A stretch of DNA of 21,622 nucleotides, taken from assembly GCA_900542005.1 (NCBI GenBank), contig UQLW01000044.1:1-21622 (forward strand), written 5' to 3'. This DNA comes from an uncultured Eubacteriales bacterium (GTDB lineage: Bacteria; Bacillota; Clostridia; Christensenellales; UMGS416). The notes beneath the pieces are model-generated. The model ran no database searches and was not told the origin of the DNA. It saw only the letters and a program-made list of their open reading frames with translations. The number at the start of each line of letters is the position of its first letter. The first letter of the stretch is position 1. Below, piece by piece: positions 7,141-15,412 of this stretch. The position numbers were made by a program, and so were the translations under genes.

Positions 7141-8964
7141 TCATCCCTCCTCTGTGATCTCATCCCGGTAGTAGCTGCTTTGAAGCTGATACATGGATGC
7201 GTAGGGGCCTTCGGCCTTCAGCAGCGTATCATGATCTCCGGCTTGCACCAGGCGTCCCTTTTCCAGCAGCAGGATCCGGTCGCAAAAGCGGGTGCTGGCC
7301 AGGCGATGGGAAATGTAAAGGGAGGTCTTTTGCTCCGCAAGCCGGTGATACTGCCGGTAGGTTTCCTGCTCGGCCAGGGGATCCAGGGCGGCGGTGGGTT
7401 CGTCCAGGATCAGGATGGGCGCATCCCGGTAGAGCGCCCGGGCCATGGCGAGCTTCTGCAATTGGCCCCCCGATAAATTCACGGCTCCCGGCGTCAGCGA
7501 TGACAGAAGAGGGGTATCCATGCCTTTGGGCAGCCGGCCGACAGCGGCCTGCAGGCCTACCTGCCCTAGGCATCGGGCAACCTTGGCGCGATCGAGCGTT
7601 TCAGCCGGAGCCTGGGCCACGTTGACCGCAATGGAGGCGGGCAAAAGGTGAATATCCTGGAATACCGGAGCCAATAGTGCCGTGTACGCCCTGGGATCCA
7701 GCTTCTGCAAATTTTGACCGTTCAAATAAATCGCGCCGCTGGTAGGCGCATACAGGCCGCAGAGCAGCTTGACCAGCGTGGTCTTTCCGGCGCCGTTCAT
7801 GCCGACCAGGGCGACCCTTTCGCCGGGATGGAGGGTAAAACTGACATGCTCCAGCGCCGGAGCGGCGGCGCCGGGGTAGCGGTAGCTGACATCCTCAAAG
7901 CGAATCTCCGGCGGGCAGCCCGGCTGAAGGGAGGGGGCGCTGCCGGATGATGGACGGCGGCTGGGAAGATCGAGAAAGACGCGAATCTTGGACAGCGCCC
8001 AGCTGGAGCGCAGAAGGAGTCCGGCGTTTTCGAGAATCAGGGAGACCCAGGAGGCAAAGCCATTGATGGCCGCAAAGACCAGCACAAAATCGCCCAGGGA
8101 GAGCTGGCCCGCCAGCAGCTGGCGGATCAGATAAGCATAGGCCAATCCGTCGCGCAGCAGTATAAGCGCCGCGTTGATCAGCTGCGCGCCCATCTGGCGG
8201 CTGCCCAGGGATTTGCATTCCCCATAGGATTGCTTCATCACGCCGCGGATCATCGCATCCAGCCAGCCGGTCAGCGAGTAGAGCCGGATATCCTTGGCGT
8301 ATCCTTTTTCCTGCATCCAGGTCAGCAGGTTCCACAGCTTCTGGTTTGTGTAGGCATGCCGGGGATAGAACCCCTGCTCAAACCGCTGCACCCAGGAGAG
8401 GGCCAGGGCGCTGACCGCGGCGGAAAGGAGCATCAGGGCCAGCACCAGCGGATGCAGGCGCGTGATTACGCTGCCATACACGGCGAAGCCCAGCAGCCCG
8501 GCGGCCAGCTGGGTCAGCAGTACGGGCATACGCAGGCCCAGGGCAGGGGAGGCGACGCCTCCCTGCAGCTCCTGGCGGGCTTCCGCCATCAGGCGGAGCA
8601 CATCGGGATCCTCCATCTGCTCATAGTCCATCTCCATGAGCTTGGCGTACCGCTTGAGATTCAGGATTTCATAGAGGCCAATATGCCGGAGGGTCAGGTT
8701 GCGGGTATAGCCATTCGCCAGCGTGACCAGCGCCAGCGCAGCGGCGGCCAGGGCGACGGGCGCGATGAAGGCGGCCGGGGTTTGGGCGCGCTCCAGCGCG
8801 TCCAGCACGACCTTTGGGAGCAGCATGGCCAGATAGGGCGCAGCCACCTGGGTCAGAGGGGTCAGCAGCATACACAGCGTGTCGGCGGGGTTGTCCCGCA
8901 TGAGCAGGGAAAGGACAAATCCGATATTTCCCAGAAGGCTGTAGCCCGGCTTCGCTTTCTTCAT
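7141..8964 (-). CDS. ABC exporter, fused permease-ATPase (first half of a heterodimer)
   Basis: The 607-residue protein has a membrane domain with hydrophobic segments across about 30-310. The ATPase domain follows, with Walker A GMNGAGKTT (388-396), Q-loop PVFQD, signature LSGGQ (497-501), Walker B LILDEP (518-523) and H-loop His 552. It is the type of half-exporter used for lipids, peptides or drugs. The start has AAAGGAGG 6 bases upstream. Its 3' end carries the Shine-Dalgarno sequence of the next ABC gene, so the two are translationally coupled and probably assemble together. It lies 98 bases downstream of the two-component operon, across a strong terminator. I could not identify a convincing promoter in that gap. 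Confidence 0.9.
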   Translation of the reverse strand: MKKAKPGYSLLGNIGFVLSLLMRDNPADTLCMLLTPLTQVAAPYLAMLLPKVVLDALERAQTPAAFIAPVALAAAALALVTLANGYTRNLTLRHIGLYEILNLKRYAKLMEMDYEQMEDPDVLRLMAEARQELQGGVASPALGLRMPVLLTQLAAGLLGFAVYGSVITRLHPLVLALMLLSAAVSALALSWVQRFEQGFYPRHAYTNQKLWNLLTWMQEKGYAKDIRLYSLTGWLDAMIRGVMKQSYGECKSLGSRQMGAQLINAALILLRDGLAYAYLIRQLLAGQLSLGDFVLVFAAINGFASWVSLILENAGLLLRSSWALSKIRVFLDLPSRRPSSGSAPSLQPGCPPEIRFEDVSYRYPGAAAPALEHVSFTLHPGERVALVGMNGAGKTTLVKLLCGLYAPTSGAIYLNGQNLQKLDPRAYTALLAPVFQDIHLLPASIAVNVAQAPAETLDRAKVARCLGQVGLQAAVGRLPKGMDTPLLSSLTPGAVNLSGGQLQKLAMARALYRDAPILILDEPTAALDPLAEQETYRQYHRLAEQKTSLYISHRLASTRFCDRILLLEKGRLVQAGDHDTLLKAEGPYASMYQLQSSYYRDEITEEG

Positions 8965-9007
8965 GGTAGGCCTCCTTTCGTCTGGCTCTACTTTACATCC
9001 GCTGGAT

Positions 9008-9050
9008 ATAAAAAAGAAAAAATGCGCGCGAATGGCATGGATTCGCGCGC
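9008..9050 (-). terminator. Strong intrinsic terminator of the two-component operon
   Basis: On the minus strand a perfect 10-bp stem (GCGCGCGAAT and ATTCGCGCGC) with a 7-base loop is followed by ATTTTTTCTTTTTT. It begins 12 bases after the kinase stop codon and separates that operon from the ABC exporter genes. Confidence 0.9.
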
Positions 9051-9062
9051 CAATGGCAGATG

Positions 9063-9779
9063 CTAGAGCGGGATCAGAAGCTCGGTGGTAAATGCGCCGT
9101 CTTCGTCAGCCTGTTCGAGATAGCCGCCCAAGCGTTTTACGGCCTGGCGTACCCGCATCAGTCCCAGGCCATGGCCGGAGCCCTTGCGGCTGATGTAGAG
9201 GCCGGCCTGCTTTCGCGGGCGGACGGAGGAGGCGTTGGTAATGGAAAGATAAAGCTGGCCCTGCCGCACGCATAAATACAGCCGCAAAAAACGATCTGCC
9301 GCATCGGGGCAGGCCAGGCAGGCTTCCACAGCGTTATCCAGCAGATTGCCGAGAATAACACACAGCTCAACCTGGGAAATCGAAAGCGCCTCAGGCAGCT
9401 GGGCCTTGGCGTGAATCTGTACGCCCTGGCTGCGGGCGATGGATAGCTTGCTGTTCAATATGGCGTCGGCAGTGAGGTTCCCGCTTTTGATGATGGGGTC
9501 GATGACGGTTAAATCCTCATCCAGCTTTTGCAGATAATCATCGAGCAGATCATTTTGCCCCAGGGCGCGATAGGCTTTCATGGTTTGAATATGATTGCGG
9601 TAGTCGTGCCGCCAGCCCCGCATCTGCAGGTAGATATGCTGCACCTCCTGGGCATGGCGGGCAATGAGCGCCGCCTGCTGGTCCTGGAGCCGCTGCCGGG
9701 CGCGCAGATAAGCGATCATCCCCAAGGCGGCCAGCAAGCAGGCCAATAAAGCGGCGGCGGCAATCCCTGCCCAGCTCAT
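9063..9779 (-). CDS. GHKL-type sensor histidine kinase with a minimal membrane sensor
   Basis: The 238-residue protein has one hydrophobic segment at about 5-25, a short linker or coiled coil, and a transmitter of the AgrC/CitA-like HK10 class. The phosphoacceptor is His 58 in WRHDYRNH. The N-box is NLLDNAVEAC (about 145-154) and the G-box is GSGHGLGL (200-207). AgrC-type kinases normally have five to seven membrane helices that bind a peptide. Here the whole sensory part is one helix and almost nothing lies outside the cell. It may sense within the membrane or through a partner protein. Its ATG overlaps the stop of the response regulator gene as ATGA, so the two are translationally coupled. 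Confidence 0.9.
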   Translation of the reverse strand: MSWAGIAAAALLACLLAALGMIAYLRARQRLQDQQAALIARHAQEVQHIYLQMRGWRHDYRNHIQTMKAYRALGQNDLLDDYLQKLDEDLTVIDPIIKSGNLTADAILNSKLSIARSQGVQIHAKAQLPEALSISQVELCVILGNLLDNAVEACLACPDAADRFLRLYLCVRQGQLYLSITNASSVRPRKQAGLYISRKGSGHGLGLMRVRQAVKRLGGYLEQADEDGAFTTELLIPL

Positions 9780-10489
9780 ACCGGCTCCTCCCGAAAATAT
9801 GCCATCAGCGCGCGGTTTGCCGCCTCGTGGCGCTTTCGGCTCAGCGGCAGCGCCTGGCCGTTTTCCAGCAGCACGGTATCCCGTGTGATGCGCCGGACAT
9901 GGCGCAGCGAGACAAGATATGAGCGGTGGCAGCGAAAAAACCCCTCGCCCAGATCGGTTTCCAGCTGCCGCATCGGTTGGCGGAGCGTATAGCTTTTCCG
10001 GTTCGTATAGAGCATAACCGTATGCGATAATGCCTCCAGATAAAGGATCTCATCCACAGGGATCTGCTCCAGTGCCCCGTCGAGCTCCAAGACAACGGTG
10101 CGGCGCCGACGCGTCAGGGCCTCCAGCGCCCGATCCAGGGTGTCGGCCAGCTTCTTTTCATGGACGGGCTTGAGCAGGTAGTGCAGCGCGCCGACATCGT
10201 AGCCCTGATCCATGTGATCGCTGAAGGCCGTGATAAAGATAATGACCAGCTGGCCGTCTCTCTGGCGAAGCCGGCGGGCCAGCGTAACGCCGTCCATGCC
10301 CGGCATCTGGATGTCCAGAAGGAGGATATCGAAAATGGCGCCTGACTCCCAGGCGAAGAAAAAGGCTTCTGCGGTTGTATAGGGCCGAAGGCAGAGGGGA
10401 CGGCCCCTTTCATCGGCCCAGCGGCCAGCCAAGGCCGTCAGATACTCGACCTGTGCCGGGTCATCATCGCATATGGCAATCCGCAGCAT
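9776..10489 (-). CDS. LytTR-family response regulator
   Basis: This 237-residue regulator has an N-terminal receiver domain: acidic pocket AICDDDP, phosphoacceptor Asp 59 in LLLDIQMPGMDG, then ITAF and LLKPV for the conserved Thr and Lys. A C-terminal LytTR DNA-binding domain follows (about 130-235), with EILYLEALSHTVMLYT and the FFRCHRSYLVSL block. Such regulators (AgrA, VirR, LytR) bind pairs of direct repeats upstream of target promoters. The ATG at 10489 is chosen because AAGGAGG lies 7 bases upstream. The ATG at 10492 is also possible. An earlier in-frame ATG at 10516 would place the Shine-Dalgarno sequence inside the gene. The target is probably local, with the adjacent ABC exporter the obvious candidate, but this is inference. 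Confidence 0.92.
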   Translation of the reverse strand: MLRIAICDDDPAQVEYLTALAGRWADERGRPLCLRPYTTAEAFFFAWESGAIFDILLLDIQMPGMDGVTLARRLRQRDGQLVIIFITAFSDHMDQGYDVGALHYLLKPVHEKKLADTLDRALEALTRRRRTVVLELDGALEQIPVDEILYLEALSHTVMLYTNRKSYTLRQPMRQLETDLGEGFFRCHRSYLVSLRHVRRITRDTVLLENGQALPLSRKRHEAANRALMAYFREEPV

Positions 10490-10519
10490 CATGATTCCTC
10501 CTTTTCTCGCCTCCATTCT

Positions 10520-10548
10520 ACTATAGCAGAGTGGGCAGAGCGAAACAA
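10520..10548 (-). promoter_or_regulatory. Candidate promoter of the two-component operon
   Basis: On the minus strand TTGTTT (10548-10543) and TATAGT (10525-10520) are separated by 17 bases, 31 bases upstream of the response regulator start. The same -35 hexamer, TTGTTT, occurs in the asnS promoter. Confidence 0.5.
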
Positions 10549-10587
10549 GACGGCAAGGGAAATGGAAGGATGCGGCAACCGGCCTTG

Positions 10588-10617
10588 AAACAAGAAAAAA
10601 CGGCGGATGAACCGCCG
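10588..10617 (-). terminator. Intrinsic terminator of the liv operon
   Basis: On the minus strand the stem CGGCGG / CCGCCG with loop TTCAT is followed by TTTTTTCTTGTTT. It starts 16 bases after the livF stop codon and is the last element of the five-gene operon. Confidence 0.85.
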
Positions 10618-10632
10618 CCTTTATAGAGAAAC

Positions 10633-11337
10633 CTACGAACCGCCCAGGTAGGCCTTTTTAATGGAATCGCTTTCCATAAGCTCGCGTCCGGTGCCGGAGA
10701 GCGTAACGCGGCCGGATTCCAGCACATACGCCCGTTCGGCAATCTGCAGGGCCATCTCGGCGTTCTGCTCGACCAGGAGAATCGTGGAGCCGCTCTCGTG
10801 CAGCTCGCGGATGATCTGAAAAATCTGCTCCACCAAAATGGGCGCCAGACCCATGGAGGGCTCGTCCAGCATCAGCAGCTTGGGATGGCTCATAAGCGCC
10901 CGGCTCATGGCCAGCATCTGCTGTTCGCCGCCCGATAGGGTGCCGGCAATCTGGTTGCGCCGCTCCTTCAGCCGCGGGAAGCGCCGGAATACATCCTCCA
11001 GGTCGGCATCCGACGCCTTTTTATGGATATAAGCGCCCATTTCCAGGTTTTCCTGCACCGTCATCTGCAGGAAGATCCGGCGGCCCTCGGGGACGTGGGC
11101 CAGGCCCTTCCCCAGCAGGCGGTAGCTCTCGCAGTGCGAGATGTCCTCCCCGCAGAAGGTGATGCTGCCGGTGCGGGAGCGCAGAAGGCCGGACAGCGTT
11201 TTCAGCGTGGTGGATTTGCCAGCCCCGTTTGCGCCGATCAGCGCGACGACTTCGCCCTCGTTGACCGAAAAGGATACGTCCTTCAGGGCATGGATTTTCC
11301 CATAGTAAACATTGAGCGTTTTAACGTCAAGCATCAT
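10633..11337 (-). CDS. livF: Branched-chain amino acid ABC importer, ATP-binding protein LivF
   Basis: The 234-residue ATPase is one of the two ATP-binding subunits of the LIV importer. It has Walker A GANGAGKS, the signature LSGGEQQMLAMSRAL, Walker B LLMLDEPSMGLAP and the short LivF C-terminus. The LDVKTLNVYYGKIHALKDVS opening is characteristic of LivF. It is the last gene of the operon and starts inside the end of livG, with an 11-base overlap. The start at 11337 has a GGGGG-containing Shine-Dalgarno sequence about 9 bases away; the ATG at 11334 is an alternative. The frame extends further upstream but would overlap livG heavily. Confidence 0.93.
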   Translation of the reverse strand: MMLDVKTLNVYYGKIHALKDVSFSVNEGEVVALIGANGAGKSTTLKTLSGLLRSRTGSITFCGEDISHCESYRLLGKGLAHVPEGRRIFLQMTVQENLEMGAYIHKKASDADLEDVFRRFPRLKERRNQIAGTLSGGEQQMLAMSRALMSHPKLLMLDEPSMGLAPILVEQIFQIIRELHESGSTILLVEQNAEMALQIAERAYVLESGRVTLSGTGRELMESDSIKKAYLGGS

Positions 11338-12196
11338 CCTGCTTCGCCCCCTTCTTCCCCAGATAGGCCTCAATGACGGTGGAGTTGGATTGGATCGCTT
11401 CCGGCGTGCCCTTGGCAATAATCTTGCCATAATCCAGCACGCATATGCCCTCGCATATCCCCATGACCAGGTTCATATCGTGCTCGATCAGCATAATGGC
11501 GATGCCAAAGGTATCGCGTATTTTCCGGATATTCTCCATGAGCTCCTGGGTTTCCGAGGGGTTCATGCCGGCGGCCGGCTCGTCCAGCAGCAGGATCTTG
11601 GGCTGCGTAGCCAGCGCGCGGACAATTTCAAGCCGCCGCTGGGCGCCATAGGGAAGGCTTCCGGCCGGCGCGTCGGCAAGATTCTCCAGCGAGAAGATGC
11701 TTAGCAGCTCAAGGGCGTCCTGCCGGGATTGCCGCTCGGCCCTGCGGTATCCAAAGCCGTGGGTGATAGCGGCCGCCAGGTTTTCCCGGGTGGCGTTGTG
11801 CAGGCCGACCCGCACGTTATCCAGCACGGACATATGGGAAAACAGGCGGATATTCTGAAAGGTGCGGGCGATGCCCATTTTGTTGACCTGGGCGGTGGTT
11901 TTCCCGGCGGAGGAGAAGCCGTCAATCATGATGGAGCCGCGGGTAGGGGTATACACATTGGTCAGCAGGTTAAAGACCGTGGTTTTCCCCGCGCCATTGG
12001 GACCGATCAGCCCGGCAATTTCCGTTTTCCCGATGGTAAGCGAGAAATCATCGACTGCGGTAAGGCCGCCAAAATCGATCCCCAGATGATGCGTCTCCAG
12101 GACCGGAAGCTCTTTTACATCCCGCTCCGGCACATAGGCCCCGCTGGGATAGGGCACCAGGGGCGAGTCGGGAATAGGCGATTTAGGGCTGCTCAT
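11327..12196 (-). CDS. livG: Branched-chain amino acid ABC importer, ATP-binding protein LivG
   Basis: The 289-residue ATPase is the second ATP-binding subunit of the LIV importer. It has Walker A GPNGAGKTT, the Q-loop IARTFQNIRLF, a LivG-type signature SLPYGAQRRLEIVRAL, Walker B ILLLDEPAAGMNP and the H-loop IEHDM. A 25- to 30-residue Pro-rich N-terminal extension precedes the usual start of the domain. The start is supported by AAAGGAGG 9 bases upstream, so the extension is probably real. It overlaps livM by 14 bases and livF by 11 bases. Confidence 0.93.
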   Translation of the reverse strand: MSSPKSPIPDSPLVPYPSGAYVPERDVKELPVLETHHLGIDFGGLTAVDDFSLTIGKTEIAGLIGPNGAGKTTVFNLLTNVYTPTRGSIMIDGFSSAGKTTAQVNKMGIARTFQNIRLFSHMSVLDNVRVGLHNATRENLAAAITHGFGYRRAERQSRQDALELLSIFSLENLADAPAGSLPYGAQRRLEIVRALATQPKILLLDEPAAGMNPSETQELMENIRKIRDTFGIAIMLIEHDMNLVMGICEGICVLDYGKIIAKGTPEAIQSNSTVIEAYLGKKGAKQDDA

Positions 12197-13208
12197 CGGC
12201 GGACGCCTCCTTTCGGGTCATCTTGCGGGTGAGGAAACGGAAGAAATTGGCCGGGGAGAGGCGGCCCTTCAGCTCGGCAAAACGGGGAGAGGCGTTCAGC
12301 AGCATGATGACGATCAGCAGCACCGAATAGGCCAGCATGCGGAAATCGGAGAAATCGCGCAGAACCTCCGGAAGCATCTGCAGCAGGATAGCCGCAATGA
12401 TGGAACCGCGCACCGAGCCCATGCCGCCCAGCACAACGATGACCAGGATTTCAATGGACATGTTGTAATCGAAGGTGGAAGGCTTCACGTTGGCGAAGCT
12501 GTGCCCATACAGGCAGCCGGCCGCTCCGGCGAAGAAGGCGGCGATGATAAATACAATCAGCTTGAAATAGGTAACGTTGATGCCGGTGGATTCCGCCGCA
12601 ATGCGGTTGTCGCGGATCGCCATAATCGCCCGGCCGTAGCGCGAGGACTTCAGATTCATCATCACGATCACGGTGAGAAGGACCAGGACAAAGGCGAAGG
12701 GCAGCAGGGCCTTGGTATTGGAATAGATCGCGCCGGTATTGAGCCCCAGCGCGCCGCCGGTAAACTTCAGGTTGGTAATGAGGTTCTTGATGATTTCTCC
12801 GCAGGCCAGGGTGACGATGGCCAGATAGTCGCCCTTCAGCCTGAGAGCGGGCAGGCCGATGATGAAGCCAAAGACTGCGGCGACCAGGCCGCCCGAAAGC
12901 ATGGACAGGGGCAGCCGCAGCGCCAGGGGCAGGCTTTCAGCCAGCGCGATGGAGATCAGGCAGCCGCTGAAGAGCCCCACCGACATGAAGCCCGCATGGC
13001 CCAGAGACAGCTCGCCCAGCAGCCCCACCACCAGGTTCAGGGAGACGGCCATGACAATGTAAGCGGAGAGGGAAATCAGCATATTGGACATCTGGCGGCT
13101 GGCCTGGTTCGTATACACGAGGACGCCCACGACGGCATAGGCGATGACCACCGCGGCCAGCGTGAGGCCGTTTTTGTTGAAGGCTTTACGGATACGGAGC
13201 ATGTTCAT
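12183..13208 (-). CDS. livM: Branched-chain amino acid ABC importer, permease LivM
   Basis: This 341-residue polytopic membrane protein has the LivM family hallmarks. SLNLVVGLLGELSLGHAGFM lies near the N-terminus, LPALRLKGDYLAIVTLACGE in the middle, and VVLGGMGSVRGSIIAA near the C-terminus. With LivH it forms the membrane channel. The ATG at 13208 has an AAGGAGAAGG ribosome binding site about 7 bases upstream and lies 3 bases past the livH stop. The open frame extends a further 32 codons upstream but would overlap livH. Confidence 0.93.
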   Translation of the reverse strand: MNMLRIRKAFNKNGLTLAAVVIAYAVVGVLVYTNQASRQMSNMLISLSAYIVMAVSLNLVVGLLGELSLGHAGFMSVGLFSGCLISIALAESLPLALRLPLSMLSGGLVAAVFGFIIGLPALRLKGDYLAIVTLACGEIIKNLITNLKFTGGALGLNTGAIYSNTKALLPFAFVLVLLTVIVMMNLKSSRYGRAIMAIRDNRIAAESTGINVTYFKLIVFIIAAFFAGAAGCLYGHSFANVKPSTFDYNMSIEILVIVVLGGMGSVRGSIIAAILLQMLPEVLRDFSDFRMLAYSVLLIVIMLLNASPRFAELKGRLSPANFFRFLTRKMTRKEASADEQP

Positions 13209-13210
13209 GG

Positions 13211-14089
13211 CTACACCTTCTCCTTGATCTGCCTGCCCAGCAGGCCGGTCGGCTTCACGACGAGAACAAGCACCAGCACGCCGAAAACGATCGCATCGGA
13301 CCACAGCGTGGAGATATAGGTTTTGGAGAACTGCTCAATCATGCCCAGCAGGATACCGCCGAGCATCGCGCCGGGTATGGAGCCAATCCCCCCGAATACG
13401 GCTGCGGTGAAGGCCTTAATGCCGGGCATGGCGCCGGTCGTGGGTTTGATATAAATGTAGGTGGCCCCATAGAAGATGCTGGCTACGGCCGCCAGGGCGG
13501 AGCCGATGGCAAAGGTCAGGGTGATGGTTTTGTTGGTGCTGATGCCCATTAGCTCGGCGGCCTCCTTATCCTCGGATACGGCGCGCAGGGCCTTGCCGAT
13601 ACGGGTCTTGTTGATGAACAGCGTCAGCCCCACCATAATGACCGCGGTAGCGGCCAGGGTCACCAGGGTGATGCCGTCGACAACCACCGCGCCGAGGTGC
13701 AGCTCGGGCAGCGTGATGAGGGCCGGAAACGCCTTCTGCTCGGAGCCGAAGATGATAAGGGCCAGGTTCTGCAGCAAATAGCTGACGCCGATGGCCGTGA
13801 TCAATACGGAAAGCGGCGGCGCCTGCCGGAGCGGCTTGTAGGCCAGCCGCTCAATCAATACGCCGAGCAGCACACAGACGAGGATGCTCATCAATGCGGC
13901 CAGCGCGGGCGGCATACCCAGCTGGAAGGCGGCGACAATCACGGTATAGGCGCCGACCATGATAATGTCTCCATGGGCGAAGTTCAGCATCTTGGCGATG
14001 CCGTAAACCATGGTATACCCCAGCGCAATCAGCGCGTATATGCTTCCCAGGCTCAGGCTGCTGATCAGGGTTTGAATAAAATGCGTCAT
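13211..14089 (-). CDS. livH: Branched-chain amino acid ABC importer, permease LivH
   Basis: The 292-residue membrane protein has the LivH pattern. The N-terminus is SLGSIYALIALGYTMVYGI followed by NFAHGDIIMVGAY, with ERLAYKPLR in the middle and TAAVFGGIGSIPGAMLGG near the C-terminus. It is the first of the four membrane and ATPase genes. A hairpin in the 91-base gap separates it from the binding-protein gene. AAGGAAGG lies about 4 bases before the ATG. LivM follows almost immediately, so translation is likely coupled. Confidence 0.93.
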   Translation of the reverse strand: MTHFIQTLISSLSLGSIYALIALGYTMVYGIAKMLNFAHGDIIMVGAYTVIVAAFQLGMPPALAALMSILVCVLLGVLIERLAYKPLRQAPPLSVLITAIGVSYLLQNLALIIFGSEQKAFPALITLPELHLGAVVVDGITLVTLAATAVIMVGLTLFINKTRIGKALRAVSEDKEAAELMGISTNKTITLTFAIGSALAAVASIFYGATYIYIKPTTGAMPGIKAFTAAVFGGIGSIPGAMLGGILLGMIEQFSKTYISTLWSDAIVFGVLVLVLVVKPTGLLGRQIKEKV

Positions 14090-14106
14090 CGTTCCTTCCT
14101 TCTTAT

Positions 14107-14147
14107 AAAAGCGTTCCCTTCCGGAGAACGTATGACCCGGAAGGGAA
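14107..14147 (-). terminator. Hairpin between livJ and livH (possible partial terminator or mRNA stabiliser)
   Basis: On the minus strand TTCCCTTCCGG and CCGGAAGGGAA form an 11-bp perfect stem with a 12-base loop, followed by CGC and only four Ts. Hairpins between a binding-protein gene and its permease genes often reduce read-through or protect the upstream message, giving excess binding protein. That role is inference here. Confidence 0.6.
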
Positions 14148-14180
14148 TGCAGTTGACGAATCGATCGGATGGATCAGGGA

Positions 14181-15386
14181 CTATTTGGTATAGAGCACAG
14201 CGGCGCCGTCATGGATGATCATAGCCTTGGCCGCCTTCACCGTTTCCCCCTCAGCGGTCCAGGTCATCGTGCCCGTAACGCCGTCTACGGTGATTTCAGT
14301 CATGGCGGCTACAAGCTTGCTGCTGAAATCGGCTTCGGCAGGGTCGGTCACGCCGGCCTTCTCCATGGCAGCCTTGACCGCATAGACTGCGTCATAGCCG
14401 TCGGCGGCAAACTGGTCGGGCGCTGCGCCGCCGTTCGCCTGCTTGTAGGCTTTGACGAAGGCCTGCACATTTTCCGCCGGATCATCGGCGGCAAAGGGCG
14501 TAAGCAGCATGACGTTCTCTGCAACGGCGGGATCGGATACCTTGCCCAGGATGCCGTCGAGGCCGTCGCAGCCAAAGTATACGGTGCCCTCCGGCAGCTT
14601 GCCGGCGGCCTGGGTCAGGAAGGTAGAGGCTTCCGCCGCATAGATGGGGATGAAGACCAGCTTTGCGCCGGAATCCTTAATCGCGTTGATCTGGGTGGAA
14701 AAATCTGTGCTGGTATCCTTTGTGAAGGTCTGAACCTCTTTGATGGTGATATTGGAGGCCTGGCACTGGGCCTCAAAGGCACGGTAAAGGCCGACGGAAT
14801 AATCAATATCGCTCTGATAGAAAACCGCTACCTCCGTAGCCAGCTGGTTGTTGGCGATATAGTCGGCCGAGGCGGCGCCCTGGGAGGAGTCGGTAAAGCA
14901 GACGCGGAAGGCGCTGTCGTTTCCTGTGATGGCAGCGTCGGCCGAAGCGGAGGGCGTCAGCACCAATAGGCCGTCCTGCTTGGCTGCAGCGACGATGGAA
15001 GCGTTTTCGCCGGAGAGCACGCCGCCCAGGGATACGTCCATCCCCTGGTCAATCAGCTTGCCATAGGCGGCCACCGCGCTGTCCGGGTCGCCGGCGGAGT
15101 CCTGATAATTGAGCACGAGCTTCATGCCGTTCACGCCGCCGGCCGCATTGATCTCATCAACGGCGATCTGCGCCCCATTGCGGGCGGCGGTGCCATAGTT
15201 GGCATAATCGCCGGTCAGCGGGCCGATGCCGCCGATGAGCACCTCTTTTGCCCCGGAGGCGCTGCCGTCTCCCTGGGGAGCGGCGGTGGTCTGGGCATCC
15301 TGCGCCGGAGCGCCGCAGCCGCTCATGCCCGCGGCCAGGGCGCCGGCGGCGAGCCAGGTAAGGATCCTTTTTGTCATCGTTTTCAT
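14181..15386 (-). CDS. livJ: Branched-chain amino acid ABC importer, substrate-binding lipoprotein
   Basis: This is a periplasmic-binding-protein type I domain (Leu/Ile/Val-binding family) of about 401 residues. The N-terminus has two charged residues, a hydrophobic stretch and a lipobox ending at Cys 24 (ALAAGMSGC), then a low-complexity Ala/Gln/Thr linker. The mature part begins EVLIGGIGPLTGDYANYG, a hallmark of LivJ/LivK. NGAQIAVDEINAAGGVNG and the FAADGYDAVYAVKAA segment also fit. It would be anchored to the outer face of the membrane and deliver amino acids to LivHM. The ATG at 15386 has GGAG 8 bases upstream; the ATG at 15377 is possible. The frame runs 119 codons further upstream through the leader and its terminator, which is not credible as coding. 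Substrate specificity is from family and context only. Confidence 0.92.
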   Translation of the reverse strand: MKTMTKRILTWLAAGALAAGMSGCGAPAQDAQTTAAPQGDGSASGAKEVLIGGIGPLTGDYANYGTAARNGAQIAVDEINAAGGVNGMKLVLNYQDSAGDPDSAVAAYGKLIDQGMDVSLGGVLSGENASIVAAAKQDGLLVLTPSASADAAITGNDSAFRVCFTDSSQGAASADYIANNQLATEVAVFYQSDIDYSVGLYRAFEAQCQASNITIKEVQTFTKDTSTDFSTQINAIKDSGAKLVFIPIYAAEASTFLTQAAGKLPEGTVYFGCDGLDGILGKVSDPAVAENVMLLTPFAADDPAENVQAFVKAYKQANGGAAPDQFAADGYDAVYAVKAAMEKAGVTDPAEADFSSKLVAAMTEITVDGVTGTMTWTAEGETVKAAKAMIIHDGAAVLYTK

Positions 15387-15412
15387 TCCTTCTTCTCCTG
15401 TCCTTCTATTTA

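Noticed and set aside
8965..9062. A small signal-peptide (AgrD-like) gene between the two-component operon and the ABC exporter
   Set aside because: The gap is filled by the terminator and the ABC ribosome binding site, with no suitable short ORF.
6329..9066. Long plus-strand open frames opposite the ABC exporter genes (6329-7171 and 8230-9066)
   Set aside because: Their compositions are antisense-type (Gln/His/Gly-rich without hydrophobic cores). The minus-strand ABC motifs are intact through the same bases.
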